The notes under the pieces: model-generated | The model's database searches: none | What the model was told of the DNA's origin: nothing | The model's input: only the letters and a program-made list of their open reading frames with translations | Assembly (NCBI GenBank): GCA_038227995.1 | Contig: JBBRPP010000031.1 | Location: forward strand, 4,540-68,539 | DNA length: 64,000 nt | Source of the DNA: WLMZ01 sp038227995 | Lineage (GTDB): Bacteria > Actinomycetota > Acidimicrobiia > Acidimicrobiales > Ilumatobacteraceae | Direction of reading: 5' to 3' | Program-made: the position numbers and the translations under genes | Part shown: positions 27,201 to 35,852 of the stretch, piece after piece | Layout of the letters: every line of letters starts with the position of its first letter | Position numbering within the stretch: position 1 is the stretch's first letter

Positions 27201-29942
27201 GGATTCGCGAAGCCCGGCGCCGGACGTGCAGCCGGCGTTCCTGCCGAGCGGGCGCCGAGCCTCGACGAGCTCAGCGACGAGGACATGAGCGTCATCATGG
27301 ATCACGCGTTCGAGCGCTATTTCCGGACGGCCGGATTGTTCGGCACTCCGCAGGGTTGCATCGAGACCGTGGACCGCCTTCGCGCCGCCGGCGTCGACGA
27401 GATTGCGTGCCTGATCGACTTCGGTGTCGACGCCGATGTCGTGCTCGCAGGGTTGGAGCAGTTGGATGACCTCCGCCGGCTGAGCAACCCGTCACAGCCG
27501 AACGAGACAGCCCTGGCAGAAACCGTGCATCCGACCTCGGACGTGGACGATGAGAACTACAGCCTGATCGCCCAGATCGCGCGATGCGGGGTCACCCATC
27601 TGCAGTGCACGCCGTCACTGGCGGGAGTCATCGCCGCTCAGCCGGAGGGGCTCCACGCGCTCGCCGGGTTGAAGAAGCTGCTGCTGGGCGGCGAAGCGCT
27701 GCCGCCGGCTCTCGTCGACCGGATCCGGCCCGAGCTGCGCGGTGACCTGCTCAACATGTACGGTCCGACCGAAACCACGATCTGGTCGACGGTGTCACCG
27801 ATCCTTTTCGCCGGAGTGCCGATCACGATCGGGCGTCCGATCGCGAACACCCAGGTGTACATCGTCGATCGTCACCGTCAACAGAACCCGATCGGCGCCG
27901 CCGGCGAGCTGCTCATCGGTGGGGACGGCGTGGTGCGCGGCTACCTCGACCGGGCCGAGCTGACGGCGGAACGATTCGTCGAGCTTGCCGCGGTGGGGGA
28001 GCGCGTCTATCGCACAGGCGATCTGGCGCGAATGCTGCCGAATGGAGAGATCGAGTTCAGCGGTCGGCTCGACCATCAGGTCAAGATCCGCGGCTACCGC
28101 ATCGAACTCGGTGAGATCGAGGCGATCATCGGTCGCCATCCCGGCGTTGTCGAGAACGTGGTCGTCGCTCGTGCCGACACCCCCGGCGAGCCGCGACTGA
28201 TCGCGTATGTCGTACCGGCGGGCGCGGGTGACGAGGCCGGTGCTGAAGCTTGGGGGCGCGTGTGGGACGAGGCGTACGGCGCCGGGGATGACACGGATCC
28301 GGACTTCGATCCCACGTTCGACATCGCGGGGTGGAACAACAGCTACTCGGGCGCACCTGTCCCGTCCGACGAGATGCGCGAGTGGGTCGACGAAACGGTC
28401 GAGCGGATCTCCGAACTCGAACCTCGACATGTGCTGGAGATCGGATGCGGCTCCGGTCTGTTGCTCTACCGGGTCGCTCCGAACTGCGAACGCTACGTCG
28501 GTGTCGATGTCGCCCAGGCTGCTTTGGATCGCATCGGTGCGCAGCTGTCGTCGCATTCGCTGGACCACGTGGAGTTGCGGCGGGGCGACGCCCGCAGCAT
28601 CTCGAACCTCGTTTACGGCCCGTTCGACACGATCATCGTGAACTCCGTCGCGCAGTATTTCCCGGACATCGACTACTTCGTGAGCGTGGTCGCCCAGGCG
28701 ATGAGCATGCTGACCCCCGGCGGTTCTCTGTTCCTCGGCGATTTGCGCAGTCTCGCCCATCTGCGGGCGTTCGCCGCGTCGATCGAATTGTTCAAGGCCT
28801 CGGCAGAGCTGAGTGGCGCCGAACTGCGCGGCAGGGTGCAGCACCGCGTCGCCAACGACGAGGAGTTGGTGATCGATGCACACCTCTTCGACCACATCGA
28901 TCGCTTCGTCGACGGAGTCGCGGGCGTGCGCATCCGGCTCAAGGCGGGAACTGCTGACAACGAGCTGACGCGGTACCGCTACGACGTGGTGATCCGCAAG
29001 ACCGACGGCGATTCGACGAGTCCGCCGGCGGTGCGCACCCTGGCCTCGATCGACCCCTCGATGGCCGACATCCGGGCTGGCCTCGCCGAGCACCCGGCAG
29101 TGCTGCGCGTCCAGTCGTTTCGCAACGATCGCCTGGTGCGTGATCAGGAACTCGTGGGGCTCATCGACCGTGATGAGGCGTCCGGGTTGTCAGCAGCGGA
29201 GATTCGTTCGATGTTGTCGGCGGTCAGCCCGGGTTCTCGCCACAGCGACTTCGATCACATCGACGATCGATACGACGTGGACCTGCTGTGGTCCGATGCG
29301 GCTGACGACCGATTCGATCTCGTGCTGCACGAACGGTCGACGCGGTTCGTGATGCAGTCGCCAGTCGCCTCCACCGTGCCATTGCTGGCCACGTTCGCCA
29401 ATCGACCCTCGAAGCGCCAATTGGCCAACCTCGGTGTCGATCTGCGCGCACAGTTGCGCGGGTCGCTCCCGGACTACATGGTGCCGACTGCCTTCGTCGT
29501 GCTCGATGCGCTTCCTCGGACCCCGAACGGCAAGATCGATCGAAATGCGCTGCCTGCGCCGGACCGCACTCGCATCGAAGGCTCCGAGTCGATTCGCCCA
29601 CCCGAGAACGACATCGAACGAACGATCGCGTCCGTCTGGCAGGACATGCTGTCGCTCGATGCGGTGGGCGTCGAGACCAATGTGTTCGACCTCGGTGCGA
29701 ACTCGCTGATGATGGTTCAGGCGAGCACCAAGCTGAGCGCGCTGCTGAACCGACGTGTGACGTTGGTGGAGATGTTTCACTACCCGACGGTACGAGCGCT
29801 CGCCGCTCACGTCGGTGGTGACGTCAACGAAGCCGAGGACGACGCGATCCAGACCGGGCAGGAGCGTGGCCAGTCCCGTCGGGATGCGATGGCGAAGCGT
29901 CGCGATGCCCGGCGCGGCAACCGCCCCGATCGATCGAACTGA
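24279..29942 (+). CDS. NRPS with doubly interrupted adenylation domain: C-A(monooxygenase)(methyltransferase)-PCP
   Basis: 1887 residues. The condensation domain (1-440) has the catalytic HHSILDG at 143-149. The adenylation domain runs A1 LSYREL (~495), A3 TSGSTGRPKG (~619) and A4 FDIS (666). It is then interrupted by a luciferase-like FMN monooxygenase (~709-1070, with WTPERHFHPFGG and LSFASGWHANDF). A resumes at ~1093 with A5 YGPTET (~1161) and A7-A8 (1244-1281), and is interrupted again by a SAM methyltransferase (~1330-1600, EIGCGSGLLLY). It finishes with A9-A10 (NGKIDR ~1751) and a carrier Ser1809 (LGANSL). Selectivity residues read DILQLGMIWK, one change from the glycine code. Glycine-activating modules with a similar oxygenase insert (MtaG, MelG) end chains as amides. 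No thioesterase is present, which fits oxidative release. Confidence 0.93.
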   Translation: MPDPSILDSYPLSPLQQGMLFHNLEGTNVGVDVEQLVGDFAEDVDAAALEAAWQRICDRHAVLRSQFRWEGTDTPEQQVLDHVTVSLVEHDLTAVDPASQPGELDRFLVEDRRRGIDLGRGPLWRINLFRLSPTACRFVFTYHHSILDGAVVWILEEVFTTYDAARRGEIAPLLERRPFRDHIEWLLEHVETNRAAAQAYYGTLLQGFDEPNRLTAIERTDGSDLDPDDGMYGAMRFTLGDELSAKMHAFGAAHGLYPPLLIEAAWGYVVAAFSGSTDVVFGATRGCRRTGLPGTDTTIGLMINTPPVRMVIDPTQTIMEALRSVRQQQRDKRDFEHTPLADIQAAAHSHGSQLFETIIVINEQHQDTRLKALGGDFAKRDFDFHDQTNSPLTLLGYTDPLIRCKLLYDRRRLDEVGVQRTKDLFTDILLAIVADPELPVESLPRMPASDRRALDSWNDTAVPYDSDRGLDDLFEAQVDRTPDADAIVFRSQRLSYRELDDRSNEVAAQLRSLGVGRDSMVGVYVERSIEMVVGLLGILKAGGAYVPMDPTYPAARIAMMLEDSRIEVVLTQARLRNMVADSVTHVIELDRPRPANFIGSPRAQGPALGSDRLAYVIFTSGSTGRPKGVMIEHRNVVNFLVGMDVALGHVESSSPGVWLAVTSISFDISVLELFWTLTRGFTVVIQEDDARFGDALADASSGVVAHRPMDFSLFYFASDAGEQVGNRYRLLIEGAKFADSHGFAAVWTPERHFHPFGGLYPNPALTSAAVAMVTERVSIRAGSVVLPLQNPIRCAEDWSVVDNLSNGRIGLSFASGWHANDFALAPDNFANRRELMAEGIATITALWRGESIPAVSGDGREIEVRMYPPPVQASPPMWITAGGSPATFEMAGRMGANILTNLLVMSVDDLIANVAAYRIAFRDAGHVGDGHVSLMLHTFVGVDLETVRHTVRAPFLDYLRTSTDLINQAQWEQTGFAKPGAGRAAGVPAERAPSLDELSDEDMSVIMDHAFERYFRTAGLFGTPQGCIETVDRLRAAGVDEIACLIDFGVDADVVLAGLEQLDDLRRLSNPSQPNETALAETVHPTSDVDDENYSLIAQIARCGVTHLQCTPSLAGVIAAQPEGLHALAGLKKLLLGGEALPPALVDRIRPELRGDLLNMYGPTETTIWSTVSPILFAGVPITIGRPIANTQVYIVDRHRQQNPIGAAGELLIGGDGVVRGYLDRAELTAERFVELAAVGERVYRTGDLARMLPNGEIEFSGRLDHQVKIRGYRIELGEIEAIIGRHPGVVENVVVARADTPGEPRLIAYVVPAGAGDEAGAEAWGRVWDEAYGAGDDTDPDFDPTFDIAGWNNSYSGAPVPSDEMREWVDETVERISELEPRHVLEIGCGSGLLLYRVAPNCERYVGVDVAQAALDRIGAQLSSHSLDHVELRRGDARSISNLVYGPFDTIIVNSVAQYFPDIDYFVSVVAQAMSMLTPGGSLFLGDLRSLAHLRAFAASIELFKASAELSGAELRGRVQHRVANDEELVIDAHLFDHIDRFVDGVAGVRIRLKAGTADNELTRYRYDVVIRKTDGDSTSPPAVRTLASIDPSMADIRAGLAEHPAVLRVQSFRNDRLVRDQELVGLIDRDEASGLSAAEIRSMLSAVSPGSRHSDFDHIDDRYDVDLLWSDAADDRFDLVLHERSTRFVMQSPVASTVPLLATFANRPSKRQLANLGVDLRAQLRGSLPDYMVPTAFVVLDALPRTPNGKIDRNALPAPDRTRIEGSESIRPPENDIERTIASVWQDMLSLDAVGVETNVFDLGANSLMMVQASTKLSALLNRRVTLVEMFHYPTVRALAAHVGGDVNEAEDDAIQTGQERGQSRRDAMAKRRDARRGNRPDRSN

Positions 29943-29943
29943 A

Positions 29944-31080
29944 TCAGCCGTTCTGGAACGCCGGTGTTTCCCACACCCGCGGGTTCAGGTAATCCTTGAC
30001 AGCTGTGATGTATCCCTCTGCCGCAGGGGTGTGCCAACGTCCAGCGAACCACGTGCCGACGCAACCCCAGAGGTCGCCCGCGGCATAGTCCTGGCCGCGC
30101 TCGACGGTGTTCAACCAGCTGCTTCCGCCGTCGTAACACGTCCGCCAGACTGAATACGTGTAGTCCAGGTTGTAGGCCGACGAGAGGTAAGCGTTGAGGT
30201 TGCCGAACGCTGCGGTGTGGTAGAGGAAGCGCACCTGGCCGAGTCCCAGCGATTCCGGGCACGGCCCCGATGTCGTGCGGACCTGCGGAAGGCACGTGGT
30301 CTGGTCGGTGTTGAGGTCGCCCTTGGCGTCTTGGCGCCACCATGATTCCTTCGCGATCTGAGCCCGAACGACATCCTCGTCGATGCCCCACTTGCACGCC
30401 GTCCATTGGATGATCTCATCGGTCGTCCCGGTGAAGTTGCCCGTCACCCGGGGCGCCCCCGTCGTTGTCCCGACGCCGACGGTGGCGTTCGCGGTTGCGT
30501 TCGACGGTCGGTTCTCGGCGACGTGGCGAACCCGCGCCGCGCAGGAGGCGTCGGTTGGCAGCGTGGATCCGACGGCCAAGGTCGAGAAGTGGGTCGTGGG
30601 TGGCGCCGTCGTTGTCGTGGTCGCCGTTGTTGTCGTGGTCGCCGCCGTTGTGGTGGTCGCCGCCGTTGTGGTCGGTGCCGCAGTTGTCGTGGTCGCCGGT
30701 CGGGCCGTCGTGGTCGTCGCGGCAATGGTCGTCGTCGGGGCGTGAGTCGTGGTCGTTGTGGCTGGTGCCGTCGTCGGCGGCGAGGTCGTCTGGGCCGGTG
30801 TCGAGGGAGCTGGCGTCGTCGGTGTTGCCGCCGCAGTCGTTGGTGTCGGAGTCGGATTCGTCACGATGGACACCGGGGTCGTCGGCAGAGCGGTTGTCGG
30901 CGCGACGGTCACGACCGACGGCCGAGTTGTCGGCGTCGGAGCTGGAGCACCCCCGCCGATGTGGCCACCGCCGCATCGCGCCAGCATCATGACTGCCAGG
31001 GCGATCGCATAGTTTCGAGGACGACGGACCGCGAAGCGATGTCGACGCGCGTGCATCGCAGACGAGTTCACGGATCGCAT
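29944..31080 (-). CDS. Surface-anchored transglycosylase-like protein with Thr/Pro-rich stalk
   Basis: A 378-residue protein. A hydrophobic leader ends in ARC at residue 36, followed by Gly-rich sequence and then a stalk of about 130 residues almost entirely Thr, Pro and Ala. The C-terminal domain of about 190 residues resembles a lytic transglycosylase/lysozyme-like fold: RAQIAKESWWRQDAKGD near 250 contains a candidate catalytic Glu, LGLGQVRFLYH follows, and several Cys could form disulfides. It may act on cell-wall glycan. The leader RRPRNYAIAL...ARCGGG strongly resembles that of the 552-residue secreted protein at 56339-57997. The Arg before Cys makes the lipobox non-canonical. Its stop is one base from the NRPS stop. 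Confidence 0.65.
   Translation of the reverse strand: MRSVNSSAMHARRHRFAVRRPRNYAIALAVMMLARCGGGHIGGGAPAPTPTTRPSVVTVAPTTALPTTPVSIVTNPTPTPTTAAATPTTPAPSTPAQTTSPPTTAPATTTTTHAPTTTIAATTTTARPATTTTAAPTTTAATTTTAATTTTTATTTTTAPPTTHFSTLAVGSTLPTDASCAARVRHVAENRPSNATANATVGVGTTTGAPRVTGNFTGTTDEIIQWTACKWGIDEDVVRAQIAKESWWRQDAKGDLNTDQTTCLPQVRTTSGPCPESLGLGQVRFLYHTAAFGNLNAYLSSAYNLDYTYSVWRTCYDGGSSWLNTVERGQDYAAGDLWGCVGTWFAGRWHTPAAEGYITAVKDYLNPRVWETPAFQNG
30600..30790. repeat. Low-complexity Thr-codon repeat (stalk-encoding)
   Basis: Iterated GTTGTCGTGGTCGCC-like units on the plus strand correspond to ACx-rich Thr/Ala codons on the minus strand and encode the stalk of the transglycosylase-like protein. The units are near-identical, so copy number could vary by slippage. 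A similar tract lies at 57600-57760. Confidence 0.6.
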
Positions 31081-31241
31081 GGATCAGTCTTCGGTCCGTT
31101 GCCGAACCGACTTGACGGTTCAGCGCATTCATGACGGATTCATGCCGATTGTGCAACAGGTGCGTCGGGCTCGTTGGCCGAGGACGGGCGACTCCCCCGA
31201 ATACGGGGAGAGCGATTCTGTCGGCGCTACGGTGGCCGTTG

Positions 31242-32453
31242 ATGTCCTCCTCCGAGCTCCATGACGTGGCAATCGTCGGCGGCGGCATCGTCGGCCTGGC
31301 GACCGCAACGGCGTTGACCGATCGATGGCCGTCACTCCGCGTGGCGGTCGTGGAGAAGGAGCCCACCGTCGGCCGCCATCAGACCGGGCGGAACAGTGGC
31401 GTCGTCCACTCCGGCATCTACTACAAGCCCGGCAGCTTCAAGGCGCGGTTGTGCTTGGCCGGCAACGAAGCGATGGTGCGCTTCTGTGCCGAGCACGGTG
31501 TGCTGTACGAACGCTGCGGCAAGCTGATCGTGGCCTCTCGCGACGACGAACTCGGCCGGCTCGAAGCGCTGCACGCTCGGGCAATCGCGAGTGGCATCCC
31601 GGTGACCACGGTGTCACGGGAGGAGATCACCGAGCGCGAGCCTGCCGTGGTGGGCACTGCCGGACTCTGGCTCGGATCGACGGGCATCACCGACTACGTC
31701 GGGGTTCTGCACGCCCTGTCCACCATCGTCACCGATCGCGGCGGCAGCATCCGGCTCGGCTCGGAGGTGTTGGGGTTCGACCGTGAGCACGCGAACCATG
31801 TGCTCGAGACCACGACCGAGCCATTGAGGGCCCGTTACCTGGTGAACTGCGCCGGGCTGCAGAGCGATCGCATCGCGCGCCGAGCCGGAGCGACGTTGCC
31901 TGCTCGGATCGTGCCGTTCCGCGGTGAATACTTCGAACTCGCACCCGCCCGCCGGTCACTCGTTCGTGGCCTTGTCTATCCGGTGCCTGATCCTGACTTT
32001 CCGTTCCTCGGGGTCCATTTCACCCGCATGATCGATGGCTCGGTGCATGCAGGCCCGAACGCAGTATTGGCCCTGGCACGCGAGGGATATCACAAGACCG
32101 ACTTCAACGCGCGAGATGTCGCTGATGTCTTGTCGTTCCCAGGCTTTTGGCGACTCGCCCGACGTCACGCAGGGTCGGGATTGGGTGAGATGGCACGATC
32201 GGCGAGCAAGCGGTTGTTTCTGCGCAGTTTGCGACGATTGATTCCCGATCTCGAGCTCGACGACCTCATCCCGACACACGCCGGTGTGCGTGCACAACTG
32301 CTCGAGCGCTCCGGAGCGCTCGTCGATGATTTTCTCATTCTCGATGGCGATCGAGCCGTTCACATCTGCAACGCACCGTCGCCGGCGGCCACGTCTTCAT
32401 TGGAGATAGGTCGCCTCGTCGCCGACCGCTTCGCTGGTGAATTCGACGCTTGA
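31242..32453 (+). CDS. lhgO: L-2-hydroxyglutarate oxidase
   Basis: A 403-residue FAD oxidoreductase of the DAO fold. The dinucleotide motif GGGIVGLA lies at residues 13-20, and the family-specific segment HQTGRNSGVVHSGIYYKPGS (about 47-66) is diagnostic of LhgO/L2HGDH. PFRGEYFEL follows near 225 and FLGVHFTR near 255. It oxidises L-2-hydroxyglutarate to 2-oxoglutarate, a metabolite-repair step that passes electrons to the membrane or to oxygen. A TACGGT box at 31228-31233 lies eight bases before the ATG, so the message may be leaderless. It has no evident link to the neighbouring surface genes. Confidence 0.9.
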   Translation: MSSSELHDVAIVGGGIVGLATATALTDRWPSLRVAVVEKEPTVGRHQTGRNSGVVHSGIYYKPGSFKARLCLAGNEAMVRFCAEHGVLYERCGKLIVASRDDELGRLEALHARAIASGIPVTTVSREEITEREPAVVGTAGLWLGSTGITDYVGVLHALSTIVTDRGGSIRLGSEVLGFDREHANHVLETTTEPLRARYLVNCAGLQSDRIARRAGATLPARIVPFRGEYFELAPARRSLVRGLVYPVPDPDFPFLGVHFTRMIDGSVHAGPNAVLALAREGYHKTDFNARDVADVLSFPGFWRLARRHAGSGLGEMARSASKRLFLRSLRRLIPDLELDDLIPTHAGVRAQLLERSGALVDDFLILDGDRAVHICNAPSPAATSSLEIGRLVADRFAGEFDA

Positions 32454-32566
32454 TTCCGCACAGATGGACGTGTCGACCACGACATTCACGTGAAATGGAG
32501 AAGACGGGACTGTTTACAGAGTGTCAAGTCCCGGCGTGTTTCGTCTCGTGTCCATAGACTCGGCGC

Positions 32567-34777
32567 ATGGGCGAATCTGAGTCGCTAGGCGTGGCGAGAG
32601 GCAGCGGGACGTCGACTCCCGTCCTGAGCGTGGTCATGCCGACGTACAACCGTTTGGAGCGCCTCAAGCTGGCACTTGATGCGCTTGCATCGCAGACGAT
32701 CGACTCGTCGCAATTCGAAGTCGTGGTGGTGTCCGACGGCAGCAGCGATGGCACCGATGAGTATTTGGCTTCCCCGCTGACGCCGGTTCCGGTCCGTTCC
32801 GCGGCACAGCCGAACGCCGGACCGGCAGCTGCTCGCAACCACGCTGTCAGCCTCGCGAGTGCGCCACTGATCGTGTTCCTGGACGACGACGTGATCGCGT
32901 CGCCGCAGCTCCTCGAACGGCACCTGCAGGCTCATGAGGAACAACGCCCGCGCGCCGTGATCGGCCCGATGTTGAACGCTGCCGAGTTCGATTACAGCCC
33001 TTGGGTCGCTTGGGAGCAGGCGATGCTGGAGAAGCAGTACTCGTCGATGCGGCGCGGCGATAGCCGTCCGACCTTTGCCCAGTTCTACACCGGCAACGCG
33101 TCCGTTCCGCGTGATCTGTTCCTGGCGGCCGGCGGCTTCAATCCGGCCCTGCGACGCGCCGAGGACACAGAGTTCGCATTTCGCCTTGAATCGCTCGGGG
33201 TCGAGTTCGTCTTCGACGCCGAGGCAGGCGGGTACCACCTTGCCGAGCGGTCATACCGATCGTGGTTGGCCAGCGCCGACATCGACGGACGCAACATGGT
33301 GGCCCTCGCTCGTGAAGGTCAAGGGTGGCGGATCCGGGCGATGGCCGAGGCACATCGGAGAAGCAACGTTCTCAACCGCGCCGTCGTCACGGCGTTCACT
33401 CCGTACCCCGTCATTGCGAAGTCGGCGATCCAGGCGATGAGCGCGATCTCGACCGTGAGCTGGAAGCTGTCGGCGCCGCGGCTGTCGGCGATGGCGCTCA
33501 GCGGCGTGAACGCGTTGTCGTACTCGCTCGGTGCGGCGGACGAGTACGGAGGCGCTCGCGCGCTACGCGCATCGCAACGCGCGGCGATGGCCGCCGAGCA
33601 ACTCGACGAAGACCAGGCGATCCGTGCCCCGCGAGTGGCGATGATCCTGGAGCAGACGCTCGGGCACGTCACCCACTCGAACAACCTGCAGAACCTCGTG
33701 CCTCTCGACGATCGTGTCGATACGTACTTCCGACCGATCGCCTACGAAGTCACGGGCTGGCGATCCCGCATTCCGCTGTTCTCGAACTGGACGGTACGGG
33801 CCGGCCTCCGCGCCCGTCGGGCCATCGCCGCCCTCAACGAACTGAGCGATCTCTCCGCGATCTTCATCCACACCCAGGTGCCGGCGACGCTCGTCGGTCG
33901 ATGGATGCTTCGAGTGCCGACGGTGGTCTCGATCGATGCGACGCCCATCCAGTTCGATTCGCTCGGCACCTTCTATGCGCACGAGGTCTCGAACAAGGCT
34001 CTCGAGTTGCTCAAGCAACGCCTGAACCGACGTTGTTTCCATCGCGCTGCGCACCTCATCAGTTGGTCGCAGTGGTCGAAGCAGAGTCTGATCGACGACT
34101 ACGGCGTGCAGCCGTCCGAGGTCACGGTGCTTGCGCCGGGCGTCGACGTTGCCCGTTGGGCACGACCGATCGACGCGCCGCGCGACCCCGGGGTCGTGCG
34201 AATCCTCTTCGTCGGCGGAGACCTCGAACGCAAGGGAGGGTCCACCCTGATCGAGGCGTTCCGCCGACTCCGCCAGGCCCGAGCAGGCGCCGCGGGCTCG
34301 ACGCCGATCGAATTGCATCTCGTGACGGGCGCTGATGTGCCTGAAGAGGAAGGCGTCGTCGTCCACCGGGGTCTCACGTCGAATTCGCAGAACCTCATCG
34401 ATCTCTACCATCGCGCCCACATCTTCTGCCTGCCCACGTTGGGAGACTGCTTGCCGATGGTGTTGTCCGAAGCCGGAGCTGCTCGGCTGCCGTTGGTCTC
34501 GACCGACGTCGGCGCCATATCCGAGATCGTTCGAGACGGCGTGACCGGGCTGCTCGTGAAACCGAAAGATGTCGACAGCCTGGTCACGGCATTGTCGACG
34601 TTGATCGACGACGCACCGCTCCGCAAACGCCTCGGCGACAACGCTGCCGAGTTGGTCGCGGAGTCGTTTGACGCGGGAATGAACGCGCGCGCTTTGGTCG
34701 ATGTGCTCCTCCGTGTCGCTGGTGGCGACGATCGCGTGGCCGCGACGTCCGGCCCCGAGCCGAGCGTCGGAGCCTGA
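32567..34777 (+). CDS. Two-domain glycosyltransferase (GT2 fused to GT4)
   Basis: A 736-residue fusion. Residues about 17-310 are a GT-A family 2 domain: SVVMPTYNRLERLKLALDAL, VVVVSDGSSDGTDE, and the metal site FLDDDV near 105. Residues about 360-736 are a GT-B family 4 domain: FVGGDLERKGG near 547 and the donor-binding FCLPTLGDCLPMVLSEAGAA near 622-640. Each half has a stand-alone paralogue at the far end of this locus (GT4 at 59961-61112, GT2 at 62063-63067). One polypeptide adding two sugars in sequence is the likely role. TAGACT at 32555-32560 lies six bases before the ATG (leaderless). The gene is followed two bases later by another GT4. Confidence 0.88.
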   Translation: MGESESLGVARGSGTSTPVLSVVMPTYNRLERLKLALDALASQTIDSSQFEVVVVSDGSSDGTDEYLASPLTPVPVRSAAQPNAGPAAARNHAVSLASAPLIVFLDDDVIASPQLLERHLQAHEEQRPRAVIGPMLNAAEFDYSPWVAWEQAMLEKQYSSMRRGDSRPTFAQFYTGNASVPRDLFLAAGGFNPALRRAEDTEFAFRLESLGVEFVFDAEAGGYHLAERSYRSWLASADIDGRNMVALAREGQGWRIRAMAEAHRRSNVLNRAVVTAFTPYPVIAKSAIQAMSAISTVSWKLSAPRLSAMALSGVNALSYSLGAADEYGGARALRASQRAAMAAEQLDEDQAIRAPRVAMILEQTLGHVTHSNNLQNLVPLDDRVDTYFRPIAYEVTGWRSRIPLFSNWTVRAGLRARRAIAALNELSDLSAIFIHTQVPATLVGRWMLRVPTVVSIDATPIQFDSLGTFYAHEVSNKALELLKQRLNRRCFHRAAHLISWSQWSKQSLIDDYGVQPSEVTVLAPGVDVARWARPIDAPRDPGVVRILFVGGDLERKGGSTLIEAFRRLRQARAGAAGSTPIELHLVTGADVPEEEGVVVHRGLTSNSQNLIDLYHRAHIFCLPTLGDCLPMVLSEAGAARLPLVSTDVGAISEIVRDGVTGLLVKPKDVDSLVTALSTLIDDAPLRKRLGDNAAELVAESFDAGMNARALVDVLLRVAGGDDRVAATSGPEPSVGA

Positions 34778-34778
34778 G

Positions 34779-35852
34779 TTGACCAAGCGCGTGTTGCTCA
34801 CGGTCTCCGGAGCAATCGATCCGAACATCGAAGCCGGCATCGAGGCGGGTGCCCGGCCGCGGGCCGACTACATCGAGATGGCGGCGGCACTCGATGCAGA
34901 TCTGCTCGACTACAGCGCGGCGTTGGCGCAAGCATCGTTCGTCGGACGGTTCATCGGGCGGTTGGCGGGGCGCGATGTTCTCCTCGCGTGGACGTGCTTC
35001 CGCCGTGCCCGTCAGTATGCGGCGATCGTCACCGACGGTGAGCAGATCGGGCTTCCGTACGCGGCGCTGAGCCACTTCACGCGGCGCAATCGACGACCGC
35101 AGCACTCGATGATCGTGCACATCATGTCCGTGCCGAAGAAGGTCTTGCTGTTCCGTGCACTTCGACTGCGGAGCGCGATCGACCGAATGTTCGTCTACGC
35201 CACGGCACAGCGAGCGTTCGTGATCGACCGTCTCGGCATGAACCCGTCGCTCGTGTCGCTCACACCGTTCATGGTCGACACCGTGTTCTTCGCCGTCGAC
35301 CAGGTCGAGCCGTCACCGAAGCGCATGATCTGCGCCGCCGGGCTCGAATTCCGAGACTACGACACTTTGGTCGAAGCGGTCGCCGGCCTCGATGTGGAGG
35401 TGGTGATTGCGGCGGCGAGCCCGTGGTCCAAGCGGACCAACGCCATCAGCACCGATGCCGCTCCCGGCAACATCACCGTCTGCAAGCTCAGCCTGTTCGA
35501 TCTCCGTCAGCTGTACGCAGATGCCATGTTCGTGGTGATGCCATTGCACGACGTCGAGTTCCAGGCTGGGATCACGACCATTCTGGAGGCGATGTCGATG
35601 GGCAAGGCGGTGATCTGTTCGAGGACTGTGGGGCAGACCGACACCGTCGAGGACGAGCAAACAGGGCTCTACGTACCGCCGCACGACGTGGAAGCCCTTC
35701 GGCGGGCGATCGTGCGTCTCATCGATGATCCCGCGCTCGCGGTCAGGCTGGGCCAGCGCGGGCGAGAGTGGGCCGTCGGCAACGCCGATGTCGAGCGATA
35801 CGCGGACCGGATCGCGGTGCAGGTGCAACAGGACATGGCACGTGCACACTGA
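34779..35852 (+). CDS. Family 4 glycosyltransferase
   Basis: A 357-residue GT-B transferase. The C-terminal nucleotide-sugar-binding half shows MICAAGLEFRDYDTLVEAV (about 177), FVVMPLHDVEFQAGITTILEAMSMGKAVICS (about 250-280) with the Glu of the EX7E-like motif, and TGLYVPPHDVEALRRAI. Donor and acceptor are unknown. The start is a TTG two bases after the upstream fusion-GT stop, with CGGAG upstream, so the two are translationally coupled. Confidence 0.8.
   Translation: MTKRVLLTVSGAIDPNIEAGIEAGARPRADYIEMAAALDADLLDYSAALAQASFVGRFIGRLAGRDVLLAWTCFRRARQYAAIVTDGEQIGLPYAALSHFTRRNRRPQHSMIVHIMSVPKKVLLFRALRLRSAIDRMFVYATAQRAFVIDRLGMNPSLVSLTPFMVDTVFFAVDQVEPSPKRMICAAGLEFRDYDTLVEAVAGLDVEVVIAAASPWSKRTNAISTDAAPGNITVCKLSLFDLRQLYADAMFVVMPLHDVEFQAGITTILEAMSMGKAVICSRTVGQTDTVEDEQTGLYVPPHDVEALRRAIVRLIDDPALAVRLGQRGREWAVGNADVERYADRIAVQVQQDMARAH

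Noticed and set aside
30600..30790. Short regularly repeated units that could suggest a CRISPR array.
   Set aside because: The units are in frame, encode a Thr-rich stalk, are shorter than CRISPR repeats and have no unique spacers; no cas gene is present.
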